The translations under genes and the position numbers were made by a program. From contig JBGRQB010000069.1 in NCBI GenBank assembly GCA_041725875.1, positions 1 to 19,672 of the forward strand: DNA of 19,672 nt. Direction: 5' to 3'. Source of the DNA: JBGRQB01 sp041725875 (GTDB taxonomy: Bacteria > Bacteroidota > Ignavibacteria > Ignavibacteriales > Melioribacteraceae). Below, piece by piece: positions 1 through 7,659 of this stretch; within the stretch, counting starts at the first letter, position 1, and each line of letters begins with the position of its first letter. The notes under the pieces are model-generated. The model ran no database searches. It worked only from the letters and a program-made list of their open reading frames with translations, and was not told the DNA's origin.

Positions 1-285
1 CGATCTAAATTATTTAATAAAACATTAAAACTGACAACTGCATTAAATGTCGGACACAGAGCAATTGTTCCGATTGGCAGCTTTGAAAAAGTTATGCCGC
101 TTGATATTCTGCCTACTTATTTGTTGAGAGCAATTTCAATAAATGATGTGGAAGAATCTGAACAGCTTGGTTGTCTTGAACTTGACGAAGAAGATCTTGC
201 TCTTTGTACGTTTGTCTGTCCGTCAAAAAATGATTATGGTGCAATTTTAAGAGAAACTTTAACCATTATTGAGAAGGAAGGATAG
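1..285 (+). CDS. nqrA: Na+-NQR subunit A, C-terminal fragment (truncated by window edge)
   Basis: This is the last 94 codons of NqrA, the peripheral cytoplasmic subunit of the Na+-translocating NADH:quinone oxidoreductase. The reading frame is open from the first base of the window and ends at the TAG at 283-285. The segments GHRAIVPIGSFEKVMPLDI and CLELDEEDLALCTFVCP are typical of the NqrA C-terminus in my knowledge of the family. The Met codon at 94 is internal and is not a start. The stop codon shares one base with the GTG start of nqrB, so the genes are translationally coupled, and the purine-rich GAAGGAAGG near the end of this gene serves as the nqrB ribosome binding site. The N-terminal part lies outside the window. 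Confidence 0.93.
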   Translation, partial: RSKLFNKTLKLTTALNVGHRAIVPIGSFEKVMPLDILPTYLLRAISINDVEESEQLGCLELDEEDLALCTFVCPSKNDYGAILRETLTIIEKEG

Positions 286-1484
286 TGAAATTTTTAAAGA
301 ATTTACTGGATAATCAGAAGAAACACTTTACAGAAGGTAAACTGAAGAAATTTTATTATGCATTTGATGCTATTGAAACTATTCTTTTTACTACTGGTAA
401 AGTTACTAAAAGAGATTCGCACGTAAGAGATTTTCTGGATCTTAAACGTACGATGATATTAGTTGTTGTTGCTTTATTTCCCGCTGTACTTATGGCACTT
501 TATAATACAGGTCTGCAAGCAAATCTGGCAATTGCAAAACTTGCAGAATTTGTTCCTGCAACCTGGCAGCAGAGTCTGCTGCAAACTCTTGGCGTAAGTT
601 TTAATCCGGAGAGTATTTTTGCAAATATGGTACACGGAGCTTTATACTTTTTCCCAGTCTACATGGTAACACTTGCAGTGGGCGGTTTTTGGGAAATGGT
701 TTTTGCAACAGTAAGAAAACACGAAGTAGCAGAAGGTTTTCTTGTTACTAGTTTATTGTTTCCGTTAATTATGCCTCCAAACATTCCATACTGGCAGGTA
801 GCTCTTGGTATTTCATTTGGAGTTGTTATCGGAAAAGAGATTTTTGGCGGTGTTGGAATGAATGTTTTTAATCCGGCATTATTAGGAAGAGCATTTTTAT
901 TCTTTGCTTATCCTGCTGAAATTTCAGGTGATAAAGTCTGGGTAGCAGTTGACGGTATAAGTAAAGCTACTCCTCTTGCACAGTTTGCAGATACTTCTAT
1001 GGCTTTAACAACAAGCTGGTGGGATTCTTTTGTTGGTCTTATACCGGGATCAATGGGTGAAACATCTGCTTTAGCTTGTATAATTGGAGCTGCTGTTTTA
1101 ATTATTACCGGAATAGGAAGCTGGAGAATTATGCTCGGCGTGCTTGTCGGAATGGTTTCATTGTCACTATTATTTAATTTTATCGGCAGTGATACTAATC
1201 CAATGTTTGCAGTTGATCCGTTATGGCATTTTACTCTTGGCGGTTTTGCATTTGGTATGGTATTTATGGCAACTGATCCTGTTTCAGGTTCTTACACCGA
1301 TGGAGGTAAGCTTATATACGGACTCTTAATCGGTTTACTTGTTGTTCTGATAAGAGTACTTAACCCTGCTTTCCCTGAAGGTATGATGTTGGCAATATTA
1401 TTCGGAAATGCTTTTGCGCCGATTATCGATAAATATTACATCAACAAAAACGTTAAAAGGAGGCTGGTAAGAGATGCAAGGTGA
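285..1484 (+). CDS. nqrB: Na+-NQR subunit B, membrane flavoprotein
   Basis: NqrB is the large membrane subunit that carries covalent FMN and takes part in Na+ movement. The 399 residues match the usual length and are mostly hydrophobic helices from about residue 55 to 385. Family landmarks include GKEIFGGVGMNVFNPALLGRA (about 183-203) and MATDPVSGSYTDGGK (about 328-342). The likely FMN-bearing threonine is Thr229 in DGISKAT (223-229), which fits the flavinylation pattern D-x-x-S-x-A-T; a lysine sits where many homologues have glycine. The GTG start at 285 overlaps the nqrA stop by one base and has GAAGGAAGG about 5 bases upstream. The 3' end overlaps nqrC by 11 bases. The FMN would be attached by ApbE, which is not encoded in this window. 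Confidence 0.95.
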   Translation: MKFLKNLLDNQKKHFTEGKLKKFYYAFDAIETILFTTGKVTKRDSHVRDFLDLKRTMILVVVALFPAVLMALYNTGLQANLAIAKLAEFVPATWQQSLLQTLGVSFNPESIFANMVHGALYFFPVYMVTLAVGGFWEMVFATVRKHEVAEGFLVTSLLFPLIMPPNIPYWQVALGISFGVVIGKEIFGGVGMNVFNPALLGRAFLFFAYPAEISGDKVWVAVDGISKATPLAQFADTSMALTTSWWDSFVGLIPGSMGETSALACIIGAAVLIITGIGSWRIMLGVLVGMVSLSLLFNFIGSDTNPMFAVDPLWHFTLGGFAFGMVFMATDPVSGSYTDGGKLIYGLLIGLLVVLIRVLNPAFPEGMMLAILFGNAFAPIIDKYYINKNVKRRLVRDAR

Positions 1485-2268
1485 TAGTGTGAAAAAAACG
1501 CTTCTTGTTGCACTGGGTGTGTGTCTGGTTTGTTCCGTGCTGGTCTCTTCGGCTGCAGTGGCTCTAAAACCAAAACAAGAAGAAAATAAAAAATTGGATA
1601 AATTAAAGAATATCCTTATTGCAGGAAATTTATATAACGAAACCACAGATATTGAAAAAACATATTCTGAAAAGATTTCGTCCGCTGTAATTGATATGAA
1701 AACAGGTGAAACTCTGGATGCAGATAATATTCCGGAAATCTTAAAACCGGAAAATTTTGATATCAGAAAAATTGCAGTTGATCCTGAATATGGTACAAAA
1801 CTTTCGGCTTCTGAAGATGTTGCCGGAATCAGAAATATTCCTGCAAAAATGAATATCTATCAGGTTAAGGAAAACAATGTTACACAAAAATATATCCTTC
1901 CGGTTTACGGAAAAGGATTGTGGTCAACAATGTACGGTTTCCTTGCAATTGATAAGGATCTTCAGACTGTAAAAGGAATTACATTTTACGAACACGGTGA
2001 AACTCCGGGACTTGGCGGCGAAATTGATAATCCCCGCTGGAAGCAGATCTGGGTTGGTAAAAAGATTTTTGATAATTCTGGAGAATTAAAATTAACTGTT
2101 ATAAAAAGTGTTGTAGATTCTGCCGATCCTGAAAAAGATTACAAAATTGACGGATTATCAGGTTCAACTATAACAACTCGTGGTGTTGATTATATGGTTA
2201 AATTCTGGCTTGGTGAAAATGGTTACAAGCCCTTCCTTAACAAGTTAAAGGGAGGTTCAAATGAGTAA
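1474..2268 (+). CDS. nqrC: Na+-NQR subunit C, covalent FMN subunit
   Basis: NqrC is a membrane-anchored subunit that carries covalent FMN on its periplasmic domain. One hydrophobic segment (about residues 9-31) is followed by a soluble domain. The C-terminal motif DGLSGSTITT places the FMN-accepting threonine at Thr232, matching the family's SG(A/S)TLT/ITT site. GETPGLGGEI (about 175-184) is another conserved patch. The ATG at 1474 is preferred because AGGAGG at 1458-1463 lies 10 bases upstream. A second in-frame GTG at 1489 would give a shorter leader but sits too far from that site. The gene overlaps nqrB by 11 bases and nqrD by 8 bases. The 264 residues are normal for the family. Confidence 0.95.
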   Translation: MQGDSVKKTLLVALGVCLVCSVLVSSAAVALKPKQEENKKLDKLKNILIAGNLYNETTDIEKTYSEKISSAVIDMKTGETLDADNIPEILKPENFDIRKIAVDPEYGTKLSASEDVAGIRNIPAKMNIYQVKENNVTQKYILPVYGKGLWSTMYGFLAIDKDLQTVKGITFYEHGETPGLGGEIDNPRWKQIWVGKKIFDNSGELKLTVIKSVVDSADPEKDYKIDGLSGSTITTRGVDYMVKFWLGENGYKPFLNKLKGGSNE

Positions 2269-2881
2269 ATATAAAAAAGTATTATTAGATCCGATATTTA
2301 ACAACAACCCGATTGCACTTCAGATTTTGGGTATTTGTTCTGCTCTTGCAGTAACAAGTAAACTCGAAACAGCAATAGTAATGTCACTTGCTGTAACTTT
2401 TGTTATTGCATTTTCAAATATGTCGGTAAGTTTAATAAGAAAGCACCTGCCGGGAAGCATCAGAATTATTGTTGAAATGACAATTATTGCTTCACTTGTA
2501 ATTATTGCAGATCAGCTTATCAAAGCATTTGCATTTGATGTTAGTAAACAGCTTTCTGTTTATGTAGGACTCATAATTACAAACTGTATTATTATGGGTA
2601 GAGCCGAAGCTTACGGTCTGCAAAATCCGCCTGCCAGCAGTTTTATGGATGGGATTGGTAACGGACTCGGCTACGCATTTGTACTTCTGTTTGTAGCATT
2701 TTTCAGAGAGTTGATTGGTGCCGGTAAATTACTCGGTTTTGCAATTCTTCCTCTAAGCACAGAAGGCGGATGGTATGTACCAAATGGTCTGTTTTTACTT
2801 GCACCAAGTGCGTTCATACTTATCGGATTGTTGATTTGGGCAATCAGAGCCTGGAAACCTGAACAAGTGGAGGAGGATTAA
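2261..2881 (+). CDS. nqrD: Na+-NQR subunit D, membrane Fe-S-holding subunit
   Basis: NqrD is one of the two related six-helix membrane subunits, homologous to RnfE/NqrE, that sit against each other with inverted topology. The 206 residues are almost all hydrophobic helices. It keeps the two cysteines, Cys26 (in LGICSALAV) and Cys109 (in TNCIIMGRAEAY), that in the known structures contribute with NqrE to an intramembrane iron-sulfur centre. The conserved RAEAYG segment follows the second cysteine. The ATG lies inside the nqrC end (8-base overlap) with GGGAGG just upstream, and the C-terminus is followed by a GGAGGA site that serves nqrE. Confidence 0.95.
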   Translation: MSKYKKVLLDPIFNNNPIALQILGICSALAVTSKLETAIVMSLAVTFVIAFSNMSVSLIRKHLPGSIRIIVEMTIIASLVIIADQLIKAFAFDVSKQLSVYVGLIITNCIIMGRAEAYGLQNPPASSFMDGIGNGLGYAFVLLFVAFFRELIGAGKLLGFAILPLSTEGGWYVPNGLFLLAPSAFILIGLLIWAIRAWKPEQVEED

Positions 2882-2885
2882 TATT

Positions 2886-3497
2886 ATGTTAGAACATTAT
2901 TTAAGTCTGTTTATAAAATCGGTATTTATCGAAAACATGGCTCTTGCATTCTTCCTCGGAATGTGTACGTTTTTGGCGGTTTCCAAAAGAGTTGATACTT
3001 CAATCGGGTTGGGTATTGCAGTTGTGTTTGTTCAGGCAATCACGCTGCCGGTTAACAATCTGATTTATAATCATATTATCAGAGAAGGTGCTATGGCCTG
3101 GGCAGGATTGGAAAATGTAGATCTTACGTTCCTTGGTCTTATCACTTATATTGGCGTTATTGCCGCAATGGTTCAAATCTTGGAAATGATACTGGATAAA
3201 TTTGTTCCGTCACTTTATAATTCCCTCGGTATTTTTCTACCGCTTATTACTGTAAACTGTGCAATTTTAGGTGGTACTCTTTTAATGGTAGAGCGTGATT
3301 ATAATTTTGGCGATAGTGTTGCATTCGGTCTTGGTTCCGGAACCGGTTTCGCCCTTGCAATTATTGCTTTGGCCGGAATCAGAGAAAGATTAAGATATAG
3401 TAATGTACCTGCCGGATTACGCGGACTTGGTATTACCTTTGTAACCGCAGGCCTGATGGCTATTGCGTTTATGTTGTTTTCCGGAATTCAATTGTAG
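2886..3497 (+). CDS. nqrE: Na+-NQR subunit E, membrane Fe-S-holding subunit
   Basis: NqrE pairs with NqrD in the membrane core of Na+-NQR. The protein has 203 residues, six predicted hydrophobic helices and the family's two cysteines, Cys27 (GMCTFLAVSKRVDTS) and Cys125 (TVNCAILGG), the partners of the NqrD pair for the intramembrane Fe-S centre. Other recognisable parts are GLGIAVVFVQAITLPVNN (about 41-58) and GIRERLRYSNVPAGLRG near the C-terminus. It starts four bases after the nqrD stop, with GGAGGA upstream. An 11-base gap with AGAGGAAAGG leads into nqrF. Confidence 0.95.
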   Translation: MLEHYLSLFIKSVFIENMALAFFLGMCTFLAVSKRVDTSIGLGIAVVFVQAITLPVNNLIYNHIIREGAMAWAGLENVDLTFLGLITYIGVIAAMVQILEMILDKFVPSLYNSLGIFLPLITVNCAILGGTLLMVERDYNFGDSVAFGLGSGTGFALAIIALAGIRERLRYSNVPAGLRGLGITFVTAGLMAIAFMLFSGIQL

Positions 3498-3508
3498 AGG
3501 AAAGGTTA

Positions 3509-4744
3509 ATGGATGGTATAAATTTAATTGGACTTGGCGTAATAATGTTTACGCTTATAGTTTTGGTTTTAGTATTAATTATCTTATTTGCTAAATCAAA
3601 ACTCGTTCCAGAAGGAACAGTAAAAATCAATATCAATGATGACGAAGATAAATCAATTGAAGCTAATATGGGCGGTAAACTGCTTAATGTATTGGCCGAT
3701 CAGGGAATTTATCTTCCTTCTGCCTGCGGTGGCGGTGGTACCTGCGGCGAATGTAAATGTGTTGTTGCCGATGGCGGCGGCGATGTGCTTGCAACTGAAA
3801 AAGCAAAACTTACTCGCGGACAAGTAAAAGAAAACTATCGTTTAACTTGTCAGGTGCCTGTAAAAAATGATATGAAACTGGAAATTCCTGCTGAAGTTTT
3901 TGAAATTAAAAAGTGGGAAGCTACAGTTACATCTAACGAAAATGTTGCAACGTTTATTAAGGAATTCAAACTTAAATTACCTGAAGGTGAAAATGTAGAT
4001 TTCAGAGCCGGTGGTTATATTCAGATTGAAGCTCCTAAACACGTTGTAAATTATAAAGATTTTGAAATTGAAGAAGACTACAGAGGTGACTGGGATAAAT
4101 TTGATATGTGGAGATTTGTATCAAAAGTTGACGAGCCGGTTATCAGAGCTTACTCAATGGCTAACTATCCTGAAGAAAAAGGAATGGTTATGCTTAACGT
4201 GCGTATAGCTTCACCTCCACCAAATCTTCCTAATGTACCTCCGGGTCAGATGTCTTCATTTATCTTCAGTCTGAAACCTGGCGATAAGGTTATAATTTCA
4301 GGTCCTTACGGAGAATTTTTTGCACGCGAAACTGAAAATGAAATGGTGTTTGTTGGTGGTGGTGCCGGTATGGCTCCAATGCGTTCACATATCTTTGATC
4401 AGTTGAAACGTCTTAATTCAAAACGTAAAATGACATTCTGGTACGGTGCAAGAAGTTTAAGAGAGTCATTCTATAATGATGAATTTGATGCTCTTCAGGC
4501 TGAAAATGAAAACTTTAAATGGAATCTTGCTTTATCAGATCCGTTACCGGAAGATAACTGGACAGGCTATTCAGGATTTATTCATCAGGTACTTCACGAT
4601 GAATATCTGAAAGATCATCCTGCTCCGGAAGATTGCGAATACTACCTTTGCGGCCCACCTATGATGAACAACGCAGTTATAAATATGCTGCTTGATCTGG
4701 GCGTTGAGCGAGAAAACATAATGCTGGATGATTTCGGCGGTTAA
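3509..4744 (+). CDS. nqrF: Na+-NQR subunit F, NADH dehydrogenase (FAD and 2Fe-2S)
   Basis: NqrF is the electron entry subunit: it oxidises NADH at FAD and passes electrons through a 2Fe-2S cluster. The order is an N-terminal membrane helix (about 7-28), a plant-type ferredoxin domain with Cys73, Cys79, Cys82 and Cys114, an FAD domain with RAYSMANYP, and an NADH domain with GGGAGMAPMRSH and YYLCGPPMMNNAV. The protein ends in LDDFGG, the typical C-terminus of the family. The 411 residues are the expected length. It is the last gene of the operon, since a strong intrinsic terminator begins six bases after the stop codon. No change in any cofactor ligand is seen. Confidence 0.97.
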   Translation: MDGINLIGLGVIMFTLIVLVLVLIILFAKSKLVPEGTVKININDDEDKSIEANMGGKLLNVLADQGIYLPSACGGGGTCGECKCVVADGGGDVLATEKAKLTRGQVKENYRLTCQVPVKNDMKLEIPAEVFEIKKWEATVTSNENVATFIKEFKLKLPEGENVDFRAGGYIQIEAPKHVVNYKDFEIEEDYRGDWDKFDMWRFVSKVDEPVIRAYSMANYPEEKGMVMLNVRIASPPPNLPNVPPGQMSSFIFSLKPGDKVIISGPYGEFFARETENEMVFVGGGAGMAPMRSHIFDQLKRLNSKRKMTFWYGARSLRESFYNDEFDALQAENENFKWNLALSDPLPEDNWTGYSGFIHQVLHDEYLKDHPAPEDCEYYLCGPPMMNNAVINMLLDLGVERENIMLDDFGG

Positions 4745-4750
4745 TATATA

Positions 4751-4779
4751 AAAGCTATTCTTTTGAATAGCTTTTTTTT
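4751..4779 (+). terminator. Intrinsic terminator after nqrF
   Basis: A perfect 10-bp stem, AAAGCTATTC (4751-4760) with GAATAGCTTT (4765-4774), has a TTTT loop and runs into eight T residues. It begins six bases after the nqrF stop and closes the nqr operon. Confidence 0.9.
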
Positions 4780-4780
4780 A

Positions 4781-4809
4781 TTCAAGATGAAATATTTTTA
4801 TCCGATAAT
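4781..4809 (+). promoter_or_regulatory. Candidate promoter for the histidine kinase gene
   Basis: TTCAAG (4781-4786) and GATAAT (4804-4809) are separated by 17 bases, a sigma70-like arrangement with a good -10 and a weak -35. It sits between the nqr terminator and the kinase gene, where a promoter is required. The predicted leader would be short, with the AAAGGA ribosome binding site at 4821. This is motif matching only, in A+T-rich DNA. Confidence 0.3.
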
Positions 4810-4833
4810 AGTTCGAAATGAAAGGAATACTTG

Positions 4834-6432
4834 ATGGATAAAAAAGAAAACAATTCGTTTAATACTTCTGCATTTCTCGATGCAATATTAAACTGCGGAG
4901 ATTTTTCCATAATTGCTACAGATTATTCAGGTACAATAAAACATTTCAGCAAAGGTGCTGAAAAGCTTTTGGGGTACAAAGCCGAAGAAGTTGAAGGTAT
5001 TCACACCCCGGAACTTTTCCACTGTCAGGAAGAAATGAAACTCAGAGCAGCTGAATTAAGTGCCGAGTTTGATTCAAAAGTAGATTCAGATTTCAGCGTG
5101 TTTACGCAAAAAGCCGAACGCGGACTGGAAGATGATAAAATCTGGACCTACATCACAAAAGATCAGAAACGACTTTCTGTGAAGCTTTCCATTACAAAAC
5201 TGGCAGATGAAAAAAGTAACTTTATTGGTTTTATCGGAATCGGGAAAGATATTTCCAAAGATCTTGATACAAAAAACGAGCTTATTCAACTCAAAAAATT
5301 TCACGAAATTGTAATAGATAATGCCGATGTGTGGATTACTACTGTCGACCCTGACAGAAATGTTATAATCTGGAACAGAGCAGCTGAAAGAATAAGTGGT
5401 TATAAAAGGGAAGAAGCACTTGGCAGCTCAAAGATTTGGGAATTGATTTATCCTGCCAAAACATACAGAGAAACAATTTTTAACGAAGCTGTTTCCCAGT
5501 TGCAAGAGAAAGAATTTGTTGAAGGATATGAAACAAAAATAAGAAGAAAAGACGGTGAGTACAGAGTTATAAGCTGGAACTACCGTTTTATCCTTGATAA
5601 AAATAATCAGAAATATGGTTCACTTGTAATTGGACAAGATGTTACTGAAATAAAACGAGCTGAGTTAAAAGAGAAAGAAAATAAAAAAATAATTGAAGAT
5701 AAAAATCGCGAACTGGAAAATATTGTTTACGTTACTTCACACGATTTGCGCTCTCCGTTGGTTAATGTGCAGGGATTTACAAAAGAGATTGAAACTTCTC
5801 TTGAAGAAGTGAAAGAGATAATTTTTGAAGAAAATATTTCTGAAATCACAAAAGAGAAACTCAATGAAATAATTGATGAAGATATTAAGGAATCCAACGA
5901 GTTTATCGGAGCCAGTGTTAATAAAATGAATGCGCTTCTTGAAGGATTGCTTCATCTTTCTCGTCTCGGACGCTCACCACTTGTGCTTGATAAGGTTAAT
6001 ATGGAAAGTGTGGTAGATGAAATTTTGAGAACCAACGAATATATAATCAAAGAGAAAAAGATAGAGATTATAAGGGAAGAATTGCCTGAAATTACCGGTG
6101 ACCTGAATAAAGTGGATCAAATATTTTCTAATTTGATTGAAAATGCTGTGAAATATAGTGATGAAAGTAAAAATTCGTATATCAAGATTTCCGGACGAAA
6201 AAATGATCACTTTTACATTTTTACCGTGGCCGATAACGGAATTGGAATTGAAGATAATCATATAGATAAGGTTTTTGAGATTTTCTACAGACTTAATCCT
6301 GAATCAAGTCCCGGTGACGGACTGGGACTTTCAATTGTTACCAGATTGGTAGAAAAACATGGCGGAAATGTGACTGTGGAATCTGAAAAGGGAATTGGTA
6401 CTGCATTCCATATCTCTTTTCCGATAGTTTAA
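4834..6432 (+). CDS. Soluble PAS-PAS sensor histidine kinase
   Basis: This is a cytoplasmic sensor histidine kinase of 532 residues with no signal peptide or membrane helix. A first PAS domain spans about 14-140 and a second about 155-275, each ending in a PAC-like stretch (GFIGIGKDIS and GSLVIGQDVTEIK). A short coiled coil leads to the HisKA domain with phospho-acceptor His303 in TSHDLRSPL. The HATPase domain shows an N box (NLIENAVKYSDES, Asn437), a G1 box (ADNGIGIED), an F region (FEIFYR) and a G2 box (GDGLGLSIV). The architecture resembles phytochrome-like or light/redox PAS kinases, but no cofactor-binding residue identifies the signal. ATG 4834 is chosen over the in-frame TTG at 4831 because AAAGGA at 4821-4826 is best spaced for it. 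No response regulator lies nearby, so its partner is unknown. Confidence 0.9.
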   Translation: MDKKENNSFNTSAFLDAILNCGDFSIIATDYSGTIKHFSKGAEKLLGYKAEEVEGIHTPELFHCQEEMKLRAAELSAEFDSKVDSDFSVFTQKAERGLEDDKIWTYITKDQKRLSVKLSITKLADEKSNFIGFIGIGKDISKDLDTKNELIQLKKFHEIVIDNADVWITTVDPDRNVIIWNRAAERISGYKREEALGSSKIWELIYPAKTYRETIFNEAVSQLQEKEFVEGYETKIRRKDGEYRVISWNYRFILDKNNQKYGSLVIGQDVTEIKRAELKEKENKKIIEDKNRELENIVYVTSHDLRSPLVNVQGFTKEIETSLEEVKEIIFEENISEITKEKLNEIIDEDIKESNEFIGASVNKMNALLEGLLHLSRLGRSPLVLDKVNMESVVDEILRTNEYIIKEKKIEIIREELPEITGDLNKVDQIFSNLIENAVKYSDESKNSYIKISGRKNDHFYIFTVADNGIGIEDNHIDKVFEIFYRLNPESSPGDGLGLSIVTRLVEKHGGNVTVESEKGIGTAFHISFPIV

Positions 6433-6463
6433 AATAAAAGCACCCGCCGAACGAAGCGGGCAC
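6431..6463 (-). terminator. Minus-strand intrinsic terminator overlapping the kinase stop
   Basis: Read on the minus strand, GTGCCCGC (6463-6456) pairs with GCGGGTGC (6447-6440) around an 8-base loop, using two G-U pairs, and is followed by TTTTATTTT. On the plus strand the two wobble positions become mismatches and no T-run follows, so the signal is directional. It lies about 150 bases beyond the stop of the minus-strand CxxCH protein and would stop its transcript before it runs into the kinase gene. Confidence 0.6.
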
Positions 6464-6614
6464 ATAAAGAATTGGAACGAGTTATGAACGAGAACTTTCA
6501 TTACAAAATTACTAACTCTAAGTTAAAAAGTAAAGCTAAAACTTTTAAATAGATAAATTAATTAGTTGAAAATTGAAAATTAACTAAAAAATAAAATCTG
6601 ATTTTTTATTTAAC
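6464..6614. other. A+T-rich non-coding gap between convergent genes
   Basis: This stretch of about 150 bases carries no credible gene. It holds an imperfect inverted repeat, TTAGTT (6562-6567) with AACTAA (6582-6587) and an inner AATT/AATT pairing. It also holds a small A/T palindrome, AAAATCTGATTTT, next to the 3' end of the minus-strand gene. Either could add to transcript ending, but neither has a convincing G+C stem. Confidence 0.4.
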
Positions 6615-7280
6615 CTATTTTAGTAAAATCATTTTTTTGCTGATTCTTTCATTTTTAGTTGACAAACTGTAAATATAAATACCGGAACCAACGTGATTTC
6701 CGGTTAAATCAGTGGCGTTCCATTTTGTTGTGTAAATTCCTTCCGGTACCTCTTCATCAACAAGAGTTTTAACTAATTCACCAATAATTGAGAAAACTTC
6801 CACTTTTACAATTGAGTTTTCAGGCACTTCAAATTTAATAGTTGTTGTAGGATTAAACGGATTCGGATAGTTATCGTATAAGATAAAGCTTTCCGGAACT
6901 TCATTTTCTGCAACTGAAGTTATATCAGGATGACTTGTCGGATCTCCCGGATTTGTAACAAGACTAAAATCGCCGGGCGCTGCATTGCCTGTAGTCCAGG
7001 TTCCTGTTGAATCTTGCAGTTCCTGACCGTTTGTCCAACCGTCACCATCAGAATCGATTGCAGCCAGTGCAGGACTCCAAAATTCGGTAAGACTTGTGCC
7101 GGTTATGCCTTCAACCGCTTCTCCAAATGCATTTCTGGATGATCCGCCGCCGTTTGTATGACAAGTATTACAACTGAACTTGGTTCCATTTGGAATTTGT
7201 GTAACTCTGGTACTTTTAGATGATACATAAGTAAGGGTAAAAACAAGAAGTACAGAAAAGAGTATTAAGAACTTTTTCAT
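6615..7280 (-). CDS. Exported CxxCH protein with type IX sorting domain
   Basis: A 221-residue exported protein of unknown function. A signal peptide covers about residues 1-20. A CxxCH motif, CNTCH at 37-41, is followed by TNGGGSSRNAFGEAVEG, which could bind one c-type haem, although the fold around it is small. An Asp-rich segment DSDGDGWTNGQEL (76-88) resembles a thrombospondin type 3 or EF-hand-like calcium site. Residues about 125-221 form a Por-type C-terminal sorting domain with NYPNPFNPTTTIKFEVP and the ending ISKKMILLK, which directs cargo to the type IX secretion system. A strong AGGAGG site precedes the ATG. Small proteins joining CxxCH with DGDGxTNGxE occur in several phyla and are usually left uncharacterised. 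Covalent haem would require transport to the periplasm first, consistent with the signal peptide. Confidence 0.85.
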   Translation of the reverse strand: MKKFLILFSVLLVFTLTYVSSKSTRVTQIPNGTKFSCNTCHTNGGGSSRNAFGEAVEGITGTSLTEFWSPALAAIDSDGDGWTNGQELQDSTGTWTTGNAAPGDFSLVTNPGDPTSHPDITSVAENEVPESFILYDNYPNPFNPTTTIKFEVPENSIVKVEVFSIIGELVKTLVDEEVPEGIYTTKWNATDLTGNHVGSGIYIYSLSTKNERISKKMILLK

Positions 7281-7413
7281 ATTTCCTCCTGGTAGTTTTT
7301 AGGAATTATCGGATAACTTCTCTTATTTTTAAAAGAAAGGGTAAAGGATTTGTGAAAAGAAGAATTTTATTTGTAGATTTCTTTGTATGTTAAAAGATTT
7401 TTGAAAGGGAATT

Positions 7414-7617
7414 ATGAAAATAGTTTTGAACAACAACGAAGAAAACTTTGCTTCTGAAAAAATGACTATAAGAGAATTGTTGAACGAAAAAAACTTTACA
7501 TTCAAGCTTTTGGTTGTGAAAATTAATGGCAAGCTGGTAAAAAAAGATAAATATGAAGAAACTTATATTTCTGACGGAGATAAAGTAATTGTGATGCACA
7601 TGGTAAGTGGCGGATAA
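7414..7617 (+). CDS. MoaD/ThiS-family sulfur carrier protein
   Basis: A 67-residue beta-grasp sulfur carrier. The visible marks are the small size, VVKINGKLV (about 34-42), SDGDKVIVMHMV (about 53-64) and a C-terminal SGG ending. That Gly-Gly tail is what E1-like enzymes adenylate and then convert to a thiocarboxylate. The length suits ThiS, while the VSGG ending recalls MoaD. No thiamin genes are present, and the neighbours are an AOR-family gene and molybdopterin genes, so I infer a role as sulfur donor for the pterin dithiolene or for the AOR system. Neither MoaE nor an E1 enzyme (MoeB/ThiF) is in the window. AAAGGG lies about 6 bases upstream of the ATG. The gene converges on the AOR gene, with a shared terminator between them. 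Confidence 0.8.
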   Translation: MKIVLNNNEENFASEKMTIRELLNEKNFTFKLLVVKINGKLVKKDKYEETYISDGDKVIVMHMVSGG

Positions 7618-7651
7618 AAAAAATCCAGACTTTTTGCAGGTCGGGATTTTT
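7616..7651. terminator. Bidirectional terminator between convergent genes
   Basis: AAATCCAGAC (7621-7630) pairs with GTCGGGATTT (7640-7649), ten positions with one mismatch, around a nine-base loop. The right flank is T-rich on the plus strand (7647-7651), and the A-run at 7616-7623 gives a T-run on the minus strand. It would serve both the sulfur carrier gene and the AOR gene. Confidence 0.8.
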
Positions 7652-7659
7652 ATATATTG

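Noticed and set aside
5974..6261. Minus-strand open frame of 95 codons
   Set aside because: It is antisense to the histidine kinase HATPase region, with a Phe/Ile-rich composition as expected from a reversed A+T-rich gene.
6562..6587. TTAGTT/AACTAA inverted repeat as a terminator or mobile-element end
   Set aside because: The stem is short, A/T only and bulged, with no uninterrupted T-run after it on the minus strand and no target duplication or transposase nearby.
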